From: Phycisphaerae bacterium
GTDB taxonomy: Bacteria; Planctomycetota; Phycisphaerae; Sedimentisphaerales; Anaerohalosphaeraceae
Direction: 5' to 3'
Assembly (NCBI GenBank): GCA_012729675.1
Contig: JAAYCR010000058.1
Span: 62,001 to 126,000, forward strand
DNA: 64,000 nucleotides
The number at the start of each line of letters is the position of its first letter. Within the stretch, counting starts at the first letter, position 1. The notes under the pieces are model-generated. The model did not search any database and was not told where the DNA came from. It saw only the letters and a list, made by a program, of their open reading frames with translations. A program made the position numbers and the translations under genes. Shown here in pieces: positions 60,966 to 64,000 of this stretch.

Positions 60966-62114
60966 ATGACAGTGGAATGGTTTGGAAGACAGATGACTTT
61001 GGCGGGGCGTTTCGGTGCCGCCGCACTGCGAAGGGTTTGGGCACGCAGCGCGGGACTCCGCGATCGCCATCGGTTTGTCTGTCGGGCCGAAGAAATTCTT
61101 GACGAGTCTTGCCCCCAGTTTGAAGACCGCTTCCTGTGCGTCCGGATGAGCGGTTGTATCCCGGTCGCCCAAGCCAATCTCGATACGGATGTCCGCCTCG
61201 AACTGCTCGATATCACCAACGGGCCTAACAGTCCCGAACCGGTTTTGTCCGCCTCGCCGCAGTGGCATCACTCCCAGTCGCCCGTCTTTTTTTACCTGAC
61301 GCACAACGGCGTCATCCCCTCTAAAGACGCCGTCCTGGCCAGTGAAATAATCGTCGCCAAAGTCCCGCTCCATCTGCTGCGGTTTGCTTATCGCGGGCGC
61401 CGCAAAATACAGGTGGTGCTTTCGATTCTGTCCCGTTCCGACGGACAGGTGATCGTCAGTGCACACGATTGTGTCGAATATGTCTTTTGCCGGGAGGGCT
61501 TTATTGAGTTGCAGGAACGGCGTGAGAACGTGCTGAAAGCCAGCGTCGAGTTAGCCTGCGCCGCGGCGGCCAGTCTGCCGTTTGAAGCGTCGGTTGTGCC
61601 GATAGTCGAGCGATGGATACAGGATAAGACACGGCGCTTTACGCCGCGAACCGATCTGGCCGAACCATTGAGGCGTTTACAGGCGGTTGAGGGTGCTCTG
61701 GACGCGGACACGGCCTGTGAGTGCTTGCTGACGTGGGGTCAGAAAGCCGACCGCATGGCCGCGGCGGATCTGACCCTTCAGGTCGTCGCGCAGCTTTCGT
61801 CACTGCCCAAGAACCTGGAAGAACAGCTTTGGGCAATGGCCGAGACGCTCGATATTTCGCACGAGCGGTTCCTGACGCTGTGTCAAAAACGCCTGCTGAC
61901 AATCCCTTGTCCTTATGAACGCTGGCGGCTCTTGATAGGCGTCCGCGACCGGCTGTCGCCGGAAGACCTGCGCTGCCGGCTGAATGAGGAATATCGAAAG
62001 TGGAACGCGCGTGTGACCCACCGCGATCCCGAAATCCGCCGCCAAGCGGACACTATTCTTTCGCTGATCGCAGACGTGCGTAATCGGCAGCAAAAAGAAG
62101 CGATGCGCGTGTAG
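60966..62114 (+). CDS. TerB-like/J-domain-like co-chaperone candidate
   Basis: 382 residues, AAGGG six bases before the ATG. Residues 1-175 are unassigned. Residues 185-310 are helical and TerB-like (ACAAAASLPFEASVVPIVER, AMAETLDISHERFLTLC). Residues 313-374 have a J-domain-like shape: PYERWRLLIGVRDRLSPEDL, then LNEEYRKWNARVTHRDPEIR and ADTILSLIADVRN. In place of the invariant HPD it reads HRD (352-354). TerB followed by a J domain is the DjlA-type order. It lies directly after the Hsp70 gene. The call rests on pattern and context, not on a search. Confidence 0.6.
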   Translation: MTVEWFGRQMTLAGRFGAAALRRVWARSAGLRDRHRFVCRAEEILDESCPQFEDRFLCVRMSGCIPVAQANLDTDVRLELLDITNGPNSPEPVLSASPQWHHSQSPVFFYLTHNGVIPSKDAVLASEIIVAKVPLHLLRFAYRGRRKIQVVLSILSRSDGQVIVSAHDCVEYVFCREGFIELQERRENVLKASVELACAAAASLPFEASVVPIVERWIQDKTRRFTPRTDLAEPLRRLQAVEGALDADTACECLLTWGQKADRMAAADLTLQVVAQLSSLPKNLEEQLWAMAETLDISHERFLTLCQKRLLTIPCPYERWRLLIGVRDRLSPEDLRCRLNEEYRKWNARVTHRDPEIRRQADTILSLIADVRNRQQKEAMRV

Positions 62115-62175
62115 TACCGATTTCCAAGGCAAATTTCAACACTACGAATCAAATATTGCTCCGCGTCCTCGGCGA

Positions 62176-63381
62176 TTATGTGTGATAGTCAGCATTAATG
62201 GTCACATAGTCCCTGCCCAAGTCACAGCCAAAGCAGAAATCACTGTGTTTGCCGACGTTCAGCTCAACTGTGATGGTGTGCTCCTTTTGGGCGATGACGG
62301 CCGAGACCTTTTGGGCGTCAAAGGCGACGGGTTTGCCGTTGCGAAAGACCCACGTATCGCCGATCTTGCAACACAGACGATTCGGGTTGAGCTTGACGCC
62401 GCAGGAGCCGACGGCACAGATAATCCTTCCCCAATTCGGGTCGGCCCCATGGACGGCGCACTTGACCAGGTCATAATCCGCTACCGCACGCGCTGCCTTG
62501 AACGCCTCGGCCTTACTGACCGCCCCCTTGATCTGCACGGTGAACATCCGCGTCGCCCCCTCGGCGTCCAGCGCCATCTGCTTGGCCAAGTCCACGCACA
62601 GTTCCGTCAACGCCTTTGAAAAGCGACGAAAACCGACTTCTGTCTGTGTTTTGATGGGTTTATTCGCCGCCAAACCGGAGGCCAAAATCATCGCCGTGTC
62701 ATTGGTACTCTGATGCCCGTCCACCGTCAGCCGATTCAGCGAGTTGCCGATAGCCGCTTTCAGGGCCTTGCCGAGCATCGGCTTGGTGATATTCGCGTCA
62801 GTGGTCAGGACGCATATCGTCGTCGCCATATTCGGCCCGATCATCCCCGCCCCCTTGGCGGTCCCGGCCAGTGTAACCGTCTTGCCGTCGATCTCGACGG
62901 ACCGGCAGGCCTGCTTGGGGCGGGTGTCGGTGGTCATAATGGCTTGGGCAAAATTCAGCCCCGCCGCGGCGCTGTCGCTAAGCAATGTTGCGGCCCGCTC
63001 AATGCCGGCGGTGATTTTGGTGATCGGCAGTGGTTGGCCAATGATGCCGGTCGAGGCCAGTAGCACGCTGTCGGCGTCAACCGCCAGCTCTTTGCCGACC
63101 TTGGCGCACATCACCTTGGCCGCCGCCAGCCCCTTGGCTCCGGTACAGGTATTGGCGTTGCCGCTGTTGATCACGGCCGCATAAATCGGATGTCTCGTGA
63201 TATGCTGTTTGCAGATCACCACCGCCGCCGACTGAATCGCGTTGGTCGTAAACACCGCCGCCGCACGTGCTCCCGTCGGGCAATGCACCAGAGCCAGATC
63301 GGGGTTGCCTGATTTTTTCACGCCGCAATGCAGCCCCGCCGCTAAAAATCCTTTCGGCGCCGTAATCGTTGTGTTGCTCAT
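62176..63381 (-). CDS. argJ: Bifunctional glutamate N-acetyltransferase/ornithine acetyltransferase
   Basis: 401 residues from the ATG at 63381 with GGAG seven bases upstream; the longer frame to 63465 lacks similarity. The autocleavage site is in KGAGMIGPNMATT, between the alanine and the nucleophilic threonine. Other matches are FTTNAIQSAAV, NSGNANTCTG, ASTGIIGQPLP and the late DGHQSTNDT. It transfers the acetyl group from acetylornithine to glutamate in arginine synthesis. Whether it is mono- or bifunctional is not decidable by eye. Confidence 0.95.
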   Translation of the reverse strand: MSNTTITAPKGFLAAGLHCGVKKSGNPDLALVHCPTGARAAAVFTTNAIQSAAVVICKQHITRHPIYAAVINSGNANTCTGAKGLAAAKVMCAKVGKELAVDADSVLLASTGIIGQPLPITKITAGIERAATLLSDSAAAGLNFAQAIMTTDTRPKQACRSVEIDGKTVTLAGTAKGAGMIGPNMATTICVLTTDANITKPMLGKALKAAIGNSLNRLTVDGHQSTNDTAMILASGLAANKPIKTQTEVGFRRFSKALTELCVDLAKQMALDAEGATRMFTVQIKGAVSKAEAFKAARAVADYDLVKCAVHGADPNWGRIICAVGSCGVKLNPNRLCCKIGDTWVFRNGKPVAFDAQKVSAVIAQKEHTITVELNVGKHSDFCFGCDLGRDYVTINADYHT

Positions 63382-63412
63382 TATCTTACTCCAAGGAAGT
63401 CTGTATTGAGTT

Positions 63413-64000
63413 TTAAAGGATGATTGTATTGCTGGACCGCGGGTCGTCAAGGGTATCCGGGCCATTGGACAGTTTTCCCTCCACGGCCAGTTTGCGGAAC
63501 GGGGCGGACGGGTCGTAGAAGGTTTGGCTCAAATCGACGACATCGACCAGCAGTCCCTCCGTGTGGTCGGCCAACTGCTGAGCAATCCGCCCGTCCGGCT
63601 GAATAAAGCAGGACGGATACGGACAATACCACCCACAGGAGTTGGTCATGCTGACCCAGAAGCCATTATCGGCGGCGTTGGCCTGCATCGTCTGCCGCAT
63701 AATCTCCGTATGCACACTCGGCCCTTGCTGGCGAGCGTTGTAAAACGACTGAAAGATGCACCGCACGCCTTGCTTGTAAAGCTCCCGATACAGTTCCGGA
63801 AACCGCAGGTCAAAACAGATCAAGAGCGAACACCGCACGCCGTGGATGTCAAAGACCACGAAGTGATTGCCCGGTGTGTAATGCTGCAAGTCCAATTCCG
63901 TGCCGAAACGCTTGTCGTATCGATCCACCAGTTTGCCTTCGGGCGAGATCAGATAGAGGCTGTTGTGCGGCTTGTGGGGAGGCGTCAGGGGGTGTGAGCT
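63413..64000 (-). CDS. Carbon-nitrogen hydrolase (nitrilase superfamily), C-terminal part, 5' end outside window
   Basis: The frame is open to the right edge, so the N-terminal part (including the catalytic glutamate) is missing. Visible are HNSLYLISPEGKLVDRYDKR with the catalytic lysine, SLLICFDLRFPELYRELY with the catalytic cysteine, and MQANAADNGFWVSMTNSCG. The family hydrolyses amides such as N-carbamoyl amines, agmatine-derived compounds or omega-amides. Substrate unknown. It precedes argJ by about 32 bases on the same strand, so a nitrogen-metabolism transcript is possible. Confidence 0.9.
   Translation of the reverse strand, partial: SSHPLTPPHKPHNSLYLISPEGKLVDRYDKRFGTELDLQHYTPGNHFVVFDIHGVRCSLLICFDLRFPELYRELYKQGVRCIFQSFYNARQQGPSVHTEIMRQTMQANAADNGFWVSMTNSCGWYCPYPSCFIQPDGRIAQQLADHTEGLLVDVVDLSQTFYDPSAPFRKLAVEGKLSNGPDTLDDPRSSNTIIL

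Noticed and set aside
59420-61219. 599-codon leftward open frame opposite the Hsp70 gene
   Set aside because: Antisense shadow. Long frames opposite Hsp70 genes are a known artefact.

Overview
The window is a 64 kb chromosomal segment of a bacterium with roughly 55-60 % G+C and dense, mostly intact housekeeping genes. Several genes point to the Planctomycetes/PVC group. They are a member of the small Verrucomicrobia/Planctomycetes-restricted family (32680-33057), an McsA-McsB protein-arginine-kinase pair, a serpin, a long HPr-like protein, and siroheme-route heme genes. A Phycisphaerae-like, probably anaerobic or facultative organism is my inference; no rRNA or phylogenetic marker here proves it. 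I see no tRNA or rRNA gene, CRISPR array, prophage or complete insertion sequence.

Layout, left to right. 1-6.9 kb: end of a lytic transglycosylase (MltA), two metallo-beta-lactamase-fold hydrolases, a frameshifted efflux-channel remnant, HtrA and an alpha/beta hydrolase. 7-14 kb: ispG with a kinase-fold gene, then a four-gene ABC-2 system of the gliding (GldA/GldF/GldG plus DUF4340) type. 14-24 kb: HPr-domain protein, RNase D and exonuclease III, several degenerate enzyme homologues, coaD, a QueD-like protein and mcsAB. 24-33 kb: a NusG paralogue, a duplicated small membrane protein flanking a nitronate monooxygenase-like gene, galM, dapA, pdxJ, an SDR, pgsA and an M20 peptidase. 33-39 kb: a leftward cluster tmk-holB-PSP1-metG recalling the Bacillus tmk/holB/yaaT/metS neighbourhood. 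39-46 kb: carB, hemB and a large fusion of a radical-SAM heme enzyme with two siroheme-decarboxylase domains. 46-51 kb: a junction of truncated comF and truncated aconitase next to fumC, then a serpin and small envelope proteins. 51-55.5 kb: SGNH hydrolase, DUF5989, SxtJ and carbamoyltransferase, with gcvH upstream. 55.7-62.1 kb: a four-gene operon-like set with a short Hsp70, a membrane-anchored GrpE-like protein, a TerB/J-like protein and a polytopic membrane protein. 62-64 kb: argJ and a partial nitrilase.

The most novel items are: (1) the 55.8-62.1 kb set, which reads as a dedicated membrane-tethered Hsp70 machine with its own exchange factor and a J-like partner carrying HRD instead of HPD; (2) the radical-SAM/AhbB/AhbA-type fusion beside hemB, whose linkers carry intergenic-type repeats, including a 7-bp tandem repeat inside the frame; (3) the head-on comF/aconitase junction; and (4) several families of dispersed palindromic repeats. 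Gene starts were chosen from Shine-Dalgarno spacing and family N-termini. Functions rest on motifs read by eye and on family knowledge; no database search was run.
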